From Mesorhizobium sp. M7A.F.Ca.US.008.03.1.1 (GTDB lineage Bacteria; Pseudomonadota; Alphaproteobacteria; Rhizobiales; Rhizobiaceae), in contig NZ_RZRU01000019.1 in the NCBI RefSeq assembly GCF_003997495.1, forward strand, positions 62,001 through 126,000: a stretch of 64,000 nt of DNA, given 5' to 3'. Shown piece after piece: positions 17,437-28,009 of this stretch (position 1 is its first letter; each line of letters starts with the position of its first letter). Both the position numbers and the translations under genes were made by a program. The notes beneath the pieces are model-generated. The model worked only from the letters and a program-made list of their open reading frames with translations. It had not been told where the DNA came from and did not search any database.

Positions 17437-18189
17437 ATGTTCGATGGATACATTATCTGCGGCACACCGAGGACCGGAAGCACGCTCCTGTGCAAGCTTC
17501 TGGCATCCACGAAGACGGCTGGCGATCCGCACTCATTCTATCGGCGGCAGGATGTTCTGGAATGGGCTGAAGAGTGGCAGCTGCCCGATCGCGACACGAT
17601 GAGTGAGCTCGACTTCAATGTCGCCTATCTCAACGCGGCGATCGCTGCCGGCAAGGGTGGGACCGGCCTCTTCGGCCTTCGCTTGATGCGCGAAAATCTG
17701 GATGAGCTCTCGGCGATCCTCGACCGGATTTTCCCAAAACTGCCATCCGACAGAGCCCGTCTCGAAAAGGCCTTTGGCCGCATTCTCTACATACACCTCT
17801 CGCGGGAGGACAAGCTTGCGCAGGCTGTCTCCCTGGTCAAGGCAGAGCAGACCGGTCTTTGGCATATCGCTCCCGACGGCACCGAGATCGAAAGGGTCGC
17901 GCCGCCGAAAGAGCCCCAATATGATTTCGAGCGGATCAGGCGTGAGGTCGCGGAACTCGAGACCTATGATGCGGCCTGGAACATTTGGTTCGCAGCGCAA
18001 GACATATTCCCGCTGCGGGTCGACTATGAGCGTCTTGCCGCGAACCCGGCTGCGACATTGCTAGACATCTGCAAAGCCCTGGGGATCCGAGCGCCTGACG
18101 CCAAGGACGTGAGCCCCGGCGTTGCAAAGCTCTCCGACGACACGAGCCTCGACTGGATGCGCCGCTATCATCTGGATGCAACCGTCTGA
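17437..18189 (+). CDS. Stf0-family sulfotransferase
   Basis: The 250-residue protein opens MFDGYIICGTPRTGSTLLCK, the 5-prime phosphosulfate-binding loop of PAPS-dependent sulfotransferases, with the Stf0 arrangement. GDPHSFYRRQDV and HLSREDKLAQAVSLVKAEQTGLWH, including the conserved RxDKxxQAxS-type helix, follow. In mycobacteria Stf0 sulfates trehalose to begin sulfolipid synthesis; in other bacteria acceptors are mostly unknown. The ATG is chosen because the upstream in-frame stretch starts only with TTG and is not conserved-looking. It stands alone between a cell-wall gene and a histidine kinase. Confidence 0.85.
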   Translation: MFDGYIICGTPRTGSTLLCKLLASTKTAGDPHSFYRRQDVLEWAEEWQLPDRDTMSELDFNVAYLNAAIAAGKGGTGLFGLRLMRENLDELSAILDRIFPKLPSDRARLEKAFGRILYIHLSREDKLAQAVSLVKAEQTGLWHIAPDGTEIERVAPPKEPQYDFERIRREVAELETYDAAWNIWFAAQDIFPLRVDYERLAANPAATLLDICKALGIRAPDAKDVSPGVAKLSDDTSLDWMRRYHLDATV

Positions 18190-18205
18190 GGTTTCGAGGA
18201 GGTGG

Positions 18206-20545
<2,340 letters not shown>

Positions 20546-20658
20546 GCGCAACCCCAACACATACGCACCATTTAATGGCCGGGATTACGCTTCATTTACA
20601 TTAAAATTTCGTTCGTGCGCGTAGGCAGGCCATGCGAGCCGCCGGATGGACAGCACGC

Positions 20659-21465
20659 CTAGGCCGCTTCCACGACGAGGGCGCGGATGCGGCCACTCAC
20701 CGGGCCTTCCCCGAACCGTTTCCCAAGGGCATTCGCCACGTGTCGCGTCGCCTCCTCCAGCGAGCCGCCGCGTGCCTCGATCTCGGCCCGCAGGGGTGTG
20801 CCCTGGCAATAGGCCGTGGCCGCCTCATATGGCGAGGAAGCGGCGCTGACAGCATCCAGCGGCTCTATGGTGATGTCACGGAAGCCGGCGGCATGCAGGT
20901 CGGCGCGGATGACGTCCGCGTCGTGATAGCCATGCGGCGTCCTCGCCATGAAGCGCGGCGGATCGGCCGGGAAGAAATGGCCGAGTGCCCGCGTCGCCTC
21001 CTCGGCGAACTCGTTCTCTTCGATGGCACTCCACACGTTGAACAGGAAATGCCCGCCCGGCCGCATCACCCGCCGCGCTTGCCCGTAGGCGCCCACCCGA
21101 TCGGGGAAGAACATCGCACCAAACTGGCAGACCACGGCGTCGAACTGTGCGTCCTCGAAGGGAAGCGCCTGGGCATCGGCCTGCTGCCAGGTGATGCGAG
21201 GATCGTCCGCCATCCGCGTGCGTGCGTGGTCGAGCATGGGCCGGTTGAGGTCGGTGACCACGATGCGCGCTTGCGCCGGCAGCTTTGCTGCCATCGCACG
21301 TGTCACCACGCCGGTGCCCGCCGCCACTTCGAGCACCGATTGCGGCCCGAGCTTCGACACCCGCTCCGCCAGATCCCGCGCATATGGCTCGAAGATCAGC
21401 GGCACCATCGCCCGGTCGTAGACCTCGGCAATGGAACCGCTGAACAGTTTGTCGGTGGTCGACAT
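20659..21465 (-). CDS. Class I SAM-dependent methyltransferase
   Basis: At 268 residues this has the Rossmann-like methyltransferase core: motif I VLEVAAGTGVVTRAM (about residue 46), the acidic VVTDLNRPML, and ADAQALPFEDAQFDAVVCQFGAMFF. That pattern is of the UbiE/Methyltransf_11 type, acting on small molecules or lipids. The ATG is preceded by GGAGGGTGCC. It is a single leftward gene. Substrate unknown; general similarity to ubiquinone/menaquinone methyltransferases does not make it UbiE. Confidence 0.85.
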   Translation of the reverse strand: MSTTDKLFSGSIAEVYDRAMVPLIFEPYARDLAERVSKLGPQSVLEVAAGTGVVTRAMAAKLPAQARIVVTDLNRPMLDHARTRMADDPRITWQQADAQALPFEDAQFDAVVCQFGAMFFPDRVGAYGQARRVMRPGGHFLFNVWSAIEENEFAEEATRALGHFFPADPPRFMARTPHGYHDADVIRADLHAAGFRDITIEPLDAVSAASSPYEAATAYCQGTPLRAEIEARGGSLEEATRHVANALGKRFGEGPVSGRIRALVVEAA

Positions 21466-21625
21466 GGCACCCTCCAAATCTATCCGCACCGCGTGCTTGC
21501 CGTGCGGATGGCAAAGCGATGTCGATCCTCTGCCTAGGCAGGCTTCCGCTCAAGTTCTATTTCTGAATTGGCCGGCGGAGGACGAGCGAGCTTTAGTCAG
21601 CTCGATATCTGGGTTGGCGCCAACC

Positions 21626-22543
21626 TCAACTGGTGCGGGTCGCCACGAACGTCGCCGCTTCTTTCAGCAACTGGGCATCGTCGCCATAGGGCTTAAGCAG
21701 CGTATGCGCCTGTTGGACGAGGCCGTGAAGCTGGCCGCGTGCCCAATTCGCACCATGCAAGGCCACCAGCGTCGCCTTGCCGGCGGCGGCGTCCTTGCGG
21801 GTCGCCTTGCCCATCTGGCTGGCATCGGCGGTCAAATCGAGCAGGTCGTCGGCAAGCTGGAAGGCAAGACCGATCGCCGAGCCGAATTCGGCCAGCCGCT
21901 CGCGGTCATCGGCCGGGGCGCCGGCGATGAGGGCACCTGCCTCGCAGGCGAAACGGATCAGAGCGCCGGTCTTCATCGCCTGCAGCCGGATGATGCCGGC
22001 CTCGTCCGGCGGCGTCTGTTCGGCTTCGAGGTCGAGCTTCTGGCCGCCGACCATGCCGCCGGGTCCGGCGGCGCGGGCCAGCGCCAGCACCAGGGCCGCC
22101 CGCCGCTCCGCCGGCAGGCCGGTCGCCTCGCCAGCGATGATGTCGAAGGCCAGTGTCAGCAAGGCATCGCCAGCCAGGATAGCGGTCGCCTCGTCGAAGG
22201 CTCTGTGCACGGTCGGCTGGCCACGGCGCAGATCATCGTCGTCCATGGCGGGCAGATCATCGTGTATCAGCGAATAGCAATGCACGCATTCAAGTGCGGC
22301 GGCGACACGCAGTGCCGCCTCGCCATCGGCAGAGAAAAGGGCCGCACTTTCCATGACCAGGAAGGGCCGCAGGCGCTTGCCGCCGTTCAGCACGCCGTGG
22401 CGCATGGCTGCCATCAGCCGCTCGGGCCGCGCGATCTCGCCCGAAAGTGCACGGTCGTCGAGTAGCCGCCGCAGCAGCACCTCGACGGCGGCCGCCCGCC
22501 TGATGAGCGCCATTTCGAACGCCATTTGGTCGTGATTCGTCAT
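21626..22543 (-). CDS. ispA: Polyprenyl synthetase (farnesyl-diphosphate synthase type)
   Basis: A 305-residue trans-prenyltransferase with both aspartate-rich motifs: HDDLPAMDDDDLRRG (first) and FQLADDLLDLTAD (second), plus GGKRLRPFL for substrate binding. It condenses isopentenyl diphosphate with allylic diphosphates, most likely giving farnesyl diphosphate (C15), though chain length (C15 or C20) cannot be fixed by eye. It uses precursors made by the IspG pathway. An ATG 45 bases upstream is possible, but the family normally begins near this one. Confidence 0.88.
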   Translation of the reverse strand: MTNHDQMAFEMALIRRAAAVEVLLRRLLDDRALSGEIARPERLMAAMRHGVLNGGKRLRPFLVMESAALFSADGEAALRVAAALECVHCYSLIHDDLPAMDDDDLRRGQPTVHRAFDEATAILAGDALLTLAFDIIAGEATGLPAERRAALVLALARAAGPGGMVGGQKLDLEAEQTPPDEAGIIRLQAMKTGALIRFACEAGALIAGAPADDRERLAEFGSAIGLAFQLADDLLDLTADASQMGKATRKDAAAGKATLVALHGANWARGQLHGLVQQAHTLLKPYGDDAQLLKEAATFVATRTS

Positions 22544-22616
22544 GGCCGGGACCGGTAGCCGACACTCAGACGTTGCGCAAGAAGGCAAGCGCCATTATGC
22601 CGGAGCAGTAAGAGCC

Positions 22617-22748
22617 CGTTTGGAAACTCACCTCCTGCGGTCATCTGAGGGCGTTTTCTGCGCTCCGGTGCTTGCGTACTCCAATGTATGCTCCGCTCCG
22701 GTTCTCGAAAACACCGTCACATGACTCACAGGAGCGCGTTTCAAAACG
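22617..22748. repeat. Long imperfect inverted repeat, MITE-like intergenic element
   Basis: The two halves pair over most of their length: the left reads CGTTTGGAAAC, CTCCTG, TCAT, GTTTTC, CTCCGG, and the reverse complement of the right reads CGTTTTGAAAC, CTCCTG, TCAT, GTTTTC, ACCGGAGC. The centre lies near AATGTA. No reading frame of note is inside. It could fold into a large hairpin and separates divergent ispA and mtgA. Confidence 0.65.
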
Positions 22749-22815
22749 AGCTCTCTGGCACGGGTTGGGCGGCTTGGCGGAACCGATCGTCGATCATGAA
22801 ACCGAAAAGCTGGAC

Positions 22816-23526
22816 ATGGCGACGAGATCGCGGGGCGTAAACCGCCGTGGTCTCAAGCGCTGGGTCCGGCGCGGCATCGTCGTGGCCGCGGTGCTGGCTT
22901 TGATTCCGGTCGTGCTGACGTTTCTGTACCTGCCGTTCTTCGTGCATCCTGTCTCGACGCTGATGCTGAAGGACCTGGCGACGTTCTCCGGTTACGACCG
23001 CCGCTGGGTGTCGATCGACGACGTGTCGCCGGTGCTGGCCAATTCCGTCATCATGTCGGAGGACGGGCAGTTCTGCTTTCATCGTGGTGTCGATCTCGGC
23101 GAGCTGAGAGGCGTCGTCGACGACGCGTTGGCCGGCGAAGCGACGCGCGGCGCCTCGACCATTACCATGCAGACGGTCAAGAACCTGTTTCTCTGGTCGC
23201 GGCCGCTGGGCTCGGTGCGCAAGGTGGTCGAACTGCCGCTGGCCGTCTATTTCGATGCGGTGATGTCGAAACGGCGCATTATGGAAATCTATCTCAACAT
23301 CGCCGAGTGGGGGCCGGGCATCTATGGCATCGAGGCCGCGGCACAGCACCATTTCGGCGTTTCGGCAAAACAGCTGTCGCGACGGCAGGCCGCCCTGCTT
23401 GCGGTCTCTTTGCCAAATCCGATCGCCCGCAATCCGGCCAAGCCCGGACCTGGCCTGAGGCGGCTTGCCAATCTGATCGAGCGGCGAGCCGGCCGCTCAG
23501 GTGCCTATGTCGCCTGTCTCCGCTAG
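22816..23526 (+). CDS. mtgA: Monofunctional biosynthetic peptidoglycan transglycosylase
   Basis: MtgA polymerises lipid II into glycan strands at the inner membrane. The 236-residue product has a basic N-terminus, one transmembrane segment (about residues 20-44), and the GT51 motifs: [12 protein letters not shown] with catalytic glutamate, [17 protein letters not shown], and [21 protein letters not shown]. It lacks a transpeptidase domain, as expected for this type. The start is uncertain because no strong ribosome binding site precedes this ATG, but upstream in-frame codons fall in the repeat. Confidence 0.93.
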   Translation: MATRSRGVNRRGLKRWVRRGIVVAAVLALIPVVLTFLYLPFFVHPVSTLMLKDLATFSGYDRRWVSIDDVSPVLANSVIMSEDGQFCFHRGVDLGELRGVVDDALAGEATRGASTITMQTVKNLFLWSRPLGSVRKVVELPLAVYFDAVMSKRRIMEIYLNIAEWGPGIYGIEAAAQHHFGVSAKQLSRRQAALLAVSLPNPIARNPAKPGPGLRRLANLIERRAGRSGAYVACLR

Positions 23527-23666
23527 CCGATCCAAAAAAATTCGCGCCAGTGCTGGCCAAAACGGCACAGGGCGTGTATAGGCACCCGACTTTCTCAGAT
23601 TTAGGCCCCGACATGGCCCTTTCACGAGGGCGGGCGGGGCTTTTGACCATGTAATGGAGCATATCC

Positions 23667-23849
23667 ATGGCCGTTCCGAAACGCAAAACCTCTCCGTCCA
23701 AGCGCGGCATGCGCCGCTCGGCCGACGCCCTCAAGGCCCCGACTTATGTCGAGGACAAGAATTCCGGCGAAATGCGCCGTCCGCACCATATCGACCTGAA
23801 GACCGGCATGTATCGCGGTCGCCAGGTGTTGACGCCCAAGGAAAGCTGA
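23667..23849 (+). CDS. rpmF: 50S ribosomal protein L32
   Basis: A 60-residue basic protein starting [20 protein letters not shown], the invariant beginning of L32, and ending [10 protein letters not shown]. It is a structural component of the large ribosomal subunit. The alphaproteobacterial form lacks the C-terminal zinc cysteines seen in some bacteria. It is a single-gene unit followed closely by a strong terminator. Confidence 0.97.
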   Translation: MAVPKRKTSPSKRGMRRSADALKAPTYVEDKNSGEMRRPHHIDLKTGMYRGRQVLTPKES

Positions 23850-23877
23850 GACCAGCCTTTCCAAAGGTTTGAATTCC

Positions 23878-23912
23878 AAAAGGACCGGCCGGTGGCCGGT
23901 CCTTTTGCGTTT
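23878..23912 (+). terminator. Rho-independent terminator of rpmF
   Basis: AAAAGGACCGGCC, a short GGT loop region and GGCCGGTCCTTTT form a long GC stem flanked by an A-run and a T-run, 28 bases after the L32 stop. Confidence 0.9.
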
Positions 23913-24082
23913 GAGGGCCGGGTCGCGCGCATGCTCGAAGCATGGGCGACAACCGTTGCAGGCAGCCGGCTGACATGGTTGTTGCGTACGGTCTTCGACC
24001 GTGTTCAGCGCTGCCGCCGAAAAATCTTGACTGGGTGCCTGTGGCGCATTCTACAAAGGATTGCCCCACATGGAGACGCCAG

Positions 24083-24484
24083 ATGTTCGGTGCCATTCCG
24101 CTGCTGATCGTGCCTTTCGTGCTCTACAACCTCGGACTGCTTGGAATATTCGGCAGCGGCGACGATCCGTGGGCGAGCGAGGTCTTCTCCTTCAGCATGA
24201 TGTCGGGCGGGGTGTTCTCGATGACGCTGGGCGACCTGATGATACTGATCGGGCTGGTCTTCCTGTTCCTCGAAATGGCGAAGTCGGTGCGCACGACCAA
24301 TGCCTCGATCATGGACCATCTTCTGTCGACGCTGGTGTTCGTGGCCTTCCTGGTCGAGTTCCTGCTGGTGAAGGGCGCCGCCCATTCCGTCTTCTTCACG
24401 CTGATGGTCATCGCCCTGTTCGACGTGCTGGCCGGATTCGCTGTGTCGATGCGGTCAGCCAGCCGGGACATCAATTTGAATTAG
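24083..24484 (+). CDS. Small integral membrane protein of unknown function
   Basis: At 133 residues with four hydrophobic segments (about 3-24, 45-70, 80-108 and 105-125, the last two close together), this looks wholly embedded in the inner membrane. It starts MFGAIPLLIVPFVLYNLG and contains GDLMILIGLVFLFLEMAKSVR. I recognise no named family. Conserved small membrane proteins like this are frequent in Hyphomicrobiales. The codon use matches its neighbours. The longer upstream frame passes through sequence near the rpmF terminator and is unlikely to be translated. Confidence 0.65.
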   Translation: MFGAIPLLIVPFVLYNLGLLGIFGSGDDPWASEVFSFSMMSGGVFSMTLGDLMILIGLVFLFLEMAKSVRTTNASIMDHLLSTLVFVAFLVEFLLVKGAAHSVFFTLMVIALFDVLAGFAVSMRSASRDINLN

Positions 24485-24503
24485 TTAGAGCCGGCGCCGA
24501 CGC

Positions 24504-24935
24504 TCAGCCCGGATCGGCGGTGAAGCCGGCGGCCTCGATGCCGGCGATTGCCGCGGCTTCGTCATTGTCCGACGTGTCGCCTGAAATTCCGACGGCGCCG
24601 ATGATGGCCCCGGCCTTGTCGCGGATCAGCACGCCGCCGACGACCGGCAGCACGCGTCCGCCGGAGACGTCCGAAATGCCGGCGACGAGGTGCGGGCGCT
24701 CCTTGGCGAAGGCCTCGACCTTGCGTGAGCCCATGCCGATGGCGAGCGCACCATAGGCCTTGCCGGCCGACATTTGCGGGCGCAGGAACGAGGCGCCGTC
24801 CTGGCGCTGGAAGGCGACCAGATGCCCGCCGGCGTCGAGCACCGAGACGCCGAGCGGCTTGAGCTTGAGATCGACGCCCCTGGCAAAGGCGGCATCGATG
24901 ATTTGCCTGGCTTTTTCGAGCGGCAGTGCGGTCAT
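24504..24935 (-). CDS. HbpS/GlcG-like heme-binding family protein (DUF336)
   Basis: This 143-residue protein matches the GlcG/HbpS group: ARQIIDAAFARG, the VSVLDAGGHLVAFQRQDGAS strand-turn, KAYGALAIGMGSR, GGRVLPVVGGVLIRD and GAVGISGDTSDNDEAAA. HbpS of Streptomyces binds heme and senses redox stress; most family members are unstudied and often sit with oxidoreductases. It is convergent with the small membrane protein gene. Family confident, role uncertain. Confidence 0.8.
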   Translation of the reverse strand: MTALPLEKARQIIDAAFARGVDLKLKPLGVSVLDAGGHLVAFQRQDGASFLRPQMSAGKAYGALAIGMGSRKVEAFAKERPHLVAGISDVSGGRVLPVVGGVLIRDKAGAIIGAVGISGDTSDNDEAAAIAGIEAAGFTADPG

Positions 24936-25091
24936 GGCAGTCTCCTGTCTGAAAACGCGTCGATCATCGACCGTCGGCGGGCGAGATAACATCCCGGTTT
25001 CGGTTGAAATTGCTTCGCGTGAAGAAGTGGGATGGAAAGCGACCTTCACAGCCACCATCCGGATAGGGTTTGGTGCCTGTGCGGCTTCAGG

Positions 25092-25406
25092 TCATTTTTT
25101 CTTGGCGCGGGCCGGCTTCTTGGCAGGTTCCGCCGGCGCGTTGGCGAGGTCTTCGGCTTCCTTGGCGAGACGCAGCGCCCGCAGCTTGTTGGTCTTGGCC
25201 TGGCGGGCATCGCTCTCGGCGACGTATTCGGCCATCGCCTTCTGGCGGACGGATGCCGCCTCTTCCTGCTTCTTGAAGCGCAGGTCGGCGCGTGCGCGGG
25301 CAGCATCCCGAGAGTTCTCAACCAAGACCTTATCCAATCCCGTGAATTGTGATTTTCCGCCTCTTCTAGCAGAGCCGGCCCCAAAACGGGAAAATAAGTT
25401 GGTCAA
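25092..25406 (-). CDS. Small Ala/Lys-rich hypothetical protein
   Basis: The frame gives up to 104 residues. The convincing part starts around ENSRDAARARADLRFKKQEE and runs to KKPARAKKK, strongly charged and probably helical. It resembles small rhizobial proteins such as DUF6481, but I cannot assign it. There is no ATG: the listed start is a TTG overlapping the HxlR stop, and internal TTG codons near 25325 are plausible. It may be cotranslated with the HxlR regulator. Confidence 0.45.
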   Translation of the reverse strand: MTNLFSRFGAGSARRGGKSQFTGLDKVLVENSRDAARARADLRFKKQEEAASVRQKAMAEYVAESDARQAKTNKLRALRLAKEAEDLANAPAEPAKKPARAKKK

Positions 25407-25924
25407 GCGGCAGAGTCGGCGGCGAGAGCTTTGCTGGCAACCAACGTCTCATAGGCGGCCTGCAAGGTCGCGCGGACCGAAGGGCCAGACATTGTATCGA
25501 GCGGCATGCCGAGATGTTCATGGCGCAACTCGTCCATGAATTTGTCCCACATCGGCTGTCCGCCCTTTTCCAGAAGTTCGGCCCGGATCGACAATTCGTC
25601 GCTGACCGGTAGCCAGACGCGGCCCCAGGCGCCGAGATGTGCCAGGATCGGCACCAGCGTGATCGCCATCTCGGTCAGGCTGTAGATCGCCTTCTGCTTG
25701 TGTGAGGGGTCGTCGGCCTTGGTCAGCATGCCCAGTTCCATCAGCCGCTTCAGCCGGTCGGCGAGGATGTTGGAGGCGATGCCTTCCATCGATCCGTTGA
25801 GCAGCTCGCGAAAATGACGCCTGCCGCCGAAGATCATGTCGCGAAGGATGATCAGGCTCCAGCGATCGCCGAACACTTCCAGCGACAGGTTGATCGGGCA
25901 CCCGGACCGGCGATCCATGCTCAT
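25403..25924 (-). CDS. HxlR-family transcriptional regulator
   Basis: The product is 173 residues. After MSMDRRSGCPINLSLE comes the HxlR winged helix: FGDRWSLIILRDMIFGG, HFRELL, IASNILADRLKRLMELGML and YSLTEMAITLVPIL. HxlR proteins often sense electrophiles or aldehydes through an N-terminal cysteine, here the Cys in SGCPIN. GGAGAAGAATCTT precedes the ATG. It is divergent from an alpha/beta hydrolase gene, with a perfect palindrome between them, the usual layout of a regulator and its target. Confidence 0.88.
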   Translation of the reverse strand: MSMDRRSGCPINLSLEVFGDRWSLIILRDMIFGGRRHFRELLNGSMEGIASNILADRLKRLMELGMLTKADDPSHKQKAIYSLTEMAITLVPILAHLGAWGRVWLPVSDELSIRAELLEKGGQPMWDKFMDELRHEHLGMPLDTMSGPSVRATLQAAYETLVASKALAADSAA

Positions 25925-25980
25925 AAGATTCTTCTCCAAAACCAGTTGCATTATCGTATCGGTTTTATTATCGTGCAACC

Positions 25981-25997
25981 GATTGCAAAATGCAATC
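25981..25997. promoter_or_regulatory. Perfect palindrome in the hxlR-hydrolase divergent gap
   Basis: GATTGCA, a three-base A spacer and TGCAATC, 25 bases before the hydrolase ATG and 57 bases from the HxlR start. A related outer pair TTGCA/TGCAA lies just to its left (25946-25977). A plausible operator for the HxlR protein. Confidence 0.5.
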
Positions 25998-26021
25998 AGT
26001 TATGTGATGGGAGACAGTGCC

Positions 26022-26858
26022 ATGACGACCACCGAACGCCCCAAGATCATATCCGAAGCCGTTGGCGATCCGGCGAACCCGCCGCTGTTGCTGATCATGG
26101 GAGCGATGGCCTCGATGCTGTGGTGGCCGGAGGCGTTTTGCCGGAAACTGGCCGGTGCCGGCCTGTTCGTGATCCGCTACGACAACCGCGATACCGGCCG
26201 TTCGACCAAATATCCGCCGGGAGCACCGCCCTACACGTTCGATGATATGGCCGACGATGCAATGCATGTTCTCGACGACCACGGCATCAGCAAGGCGCAT
26301 GTCGTCGGCATGTCGATGGGCGGCATGATCGCGCAGCTTGTGGCGTTGAAACATCCCTCGCGTGTCATTTCTTTGACTGTGATCAGCAGTTCGCCGGTGG
26401 GAATCGACACATCCGACCTTCCCGGGACGACCGAAGCCTACATGGAACAATCGGCCGAGGGCGCCAAAGTCGATTGGTCGGACCGTGGCCAGGTGGTCGA
26501 TTTCATGGTCAGGGATGCGCGGGCGATCGCCAGCACCGCGCATCCATTCGACGAGGCCCGGATGCGGGCCTTTGTCGAGCAGGATTACGACCGCTCCGGC
26601 GGCTTGCTGAGCGCGACCAACCATTTCGTGCTCAACGGCGGCGACGCCTGGAAGGGCCGCCTGCACGAGATCGCGGCGCCGTTGCTGGTCATCCATGGCA
26701 CGGCTGATCCGATCTTTCCGGTCGAACATGGCGAGGCGCTGGCCGAGGCGGTCACCGGCGCGAAAATCATCCGGATCGAAGGCGGCGGCCACGAGCTGCA
26801 CCCGGAAGACTGGGATGTGATTGTCGCAGGCATCGTCGCTCACGCCCACGCCGTTTGA
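26022..26858 (+). CDS. Alpha/beta hydrolase
   Basis: This 278-residue hydrolase shows LLIMGAMAS (oxyanion region), IRYDNRDTGRS, the nucleophile GMSMGGMIAQ near residue 100, HGTADPIFP with the acid, and GGGHELHPEDW with the histidine. The style is that of 3-oxoadipate enol-lactonase or aclacinomycin-methylesterase-like hydrolases. GGGAGACAGTGCC precedes the ATG, which decides against the longer frame that overlaps hxlR. It is the probable target of the divergent HxlR regulator. Substrate unknown. Confidence 0.82.
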   Translation: MTTTERPKIISEAVGDPANPPLLLIMGAMASMLWWPEAFCRKLAGAGLFVIRYDNRDTGRSTKYPPGAPPYTFDDMADDAMHVLDDHGISKAHVVGMSMGGMIAQLVALKHPSRVISLTVISSSPVGIDTSDLPGTTEAYMEQSAEGAKVDWSDRGQVVDFMVRDARAIASTAHPFDEARMRAFVEQDYDRSGGLLSATNHFVLNGGDAWKGRLHEIAAPLLVIHGTADPIFPVEHGEALAEAVTGAKIIRIEGGGHELHPEDWDVIVAGIVAHAHAV

Positions 26859-26958
26859 AGCGGCAAAAGCGGGCTTTGACGGGCTATGCTTGCCGCATTG
26901 ACCTTGATGAGCAGCACGGCACCGGCCCTTGATGAACCACGAAACAGATGAGCAAAAA

Positions 26959-27615
26959 ATGTCCCTGACGCTTCATTTCCATCCGTTGGCCTCTTTCTGC
27001 TGGAAGCCGTTGATCGCGCTGTATGAGAACGCGACGCCGTTCACGTCTGTCATCGTCGATCTTGGCGATGCTGAATCGCGCGGGGCCTTCCTGAAGATTT
27101 CGCCGGCCGGCAAGATGCCGGCGCTGCGCGACGACGTGCGCGACCGCACGGTGCTGGAATCGACCATCGTCGTCGAATATCTGGCCGCGCATTATCCAGG
27201 GCCGCTCGACCTTGTGCCCGCCGACATCGACCTGGCGCTGGCAGTTCGCCAGGGCGACCGCTTCTATGACTTCTACGTGCAGGAGCCGATGCAGAAGATC
27301 GTCGGCGACCGGTTGCGCCCCGACGACAAGACCGACCCGTTCGGCGTCGAGCAGGCTCGCGACCAGTTGCGCAATTCCTACGCCATCATCGAACAAGACA
27401 TGCAGTCGAAGATCTGGGCGATGGGCGACGCTTTCACCATGGCCGATTGCGCAGCGTCCCCCGCGCTGTTCTATGCCAACAAGGTCGAGCCGTTCGGCGA
27501 CAAGTATCCGGCTGTGAAGCGCTATCACGACCGCCTGCTGCAGCGGCCTTCCTTCGCCCGGGTTGTCGAGGAAGCGCAGCCCTACTTCAAGTTCTTTCCC
27601 TACAATGATGGCTGA
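26959..27615 (+). CDS. Glutathione S-transferase family protein
   Basis: A protein of 218 residues with the GST layout: an N-terminal thioredoxin-like part (LHFHPLASFCWKPLIALYEN, a PAGKMPALRDD cis-proline region and LESTIVVEYLAAHYPG) and an all-helical C-terminal part with the N-capping motif FTMADCAASPALFYA. FCWK supplies a possible active-site residue at the helix start. It presumably conjugates or reduces with glutathione in the cytosol. An ATG 27 bases upstream is the alternative start. It is convergent with an ArsR regulator. Confidence 0.82.
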   Translation: MSLTLHFHPLASFCWKPLIALYENATPFTSVIVDLGDAESRGAFLKISPAGKMPALRDDVRDRTVLESTIVVEYLAAHYPGPLDLVPADIDLALAVRQGDRFYDFYVQEPMQKIVGDRLRPDDKTDPFGVEQARDQLRNSYAIIEQDMQSKIWAMGDAFTMADCAASPALFYANKVEPFGDKYPAVKRYHDRLLQRPSFARVVEEAQPYFKFFPYNDG

Positions 27616-27713
27616 TCGGGATGATGCACGACCCTGCCCCAGGCGCTGGTCGATTCGGTCGGTCAACTGGCCGAACCGCTGGCGCCGAACCGCTGGCAAT
27701 GACACTGAGAAGC

Positions 27714-27977
27714 TCAGGCTTCCCAGAATTGATCGAGCCAGATGTTGAGTTTGAGGAAGCCGGTGCCGCTCACCGTATAGACGCGCCTTGTGCCTTCCGG
27801 CTTGGCGTGGACCAGGCCGGCATCGAGCAGCACTTTCAGATGTTGCGACACAGCTGGGCGCGACACCGGCAAACCGGCGGCCAGTTCGGTGACGGTTTTC
27901 GGGCCGCGGCGAAGTTCTTCCAGAAGATGGCGCCGGTTGGGATCGGCAATCGCCATGAAGGCGTCGGAAAACATCAT
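27714..27977 (-). CDS. ArsR-family transcriptional regulator
   Basis: This 87-residue winged-helix protein contains FMAIADPNRRHLLEELRRGPKTVTELAAGL, SRPAVSQHLKVLLDAGLV, and the wing AKPEGTRRVYTV. There are no metal-binding cysteines in the usual alpha3 or alpha5 positions, so it probably senses something other than arsenic or zinc. It follows the MFS gene by 32 bases in the same direction and is likely cotranscribed with it, perhaps repressing the pair. Confidence 0.85.
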   Translation of the reverse strand: MMFSDAFMAIADPNRRHLLEELRRGPKTVTELAAGLPVSRPAVSQHLKVLLDAGLVHAKPEGTRRVYTVSGTGFLKLNIWLDQFWEA

Positions 27978-28009
27978 GCCTGTATTAGTGAGGCAAAGCC
28001 TTTCGAATC

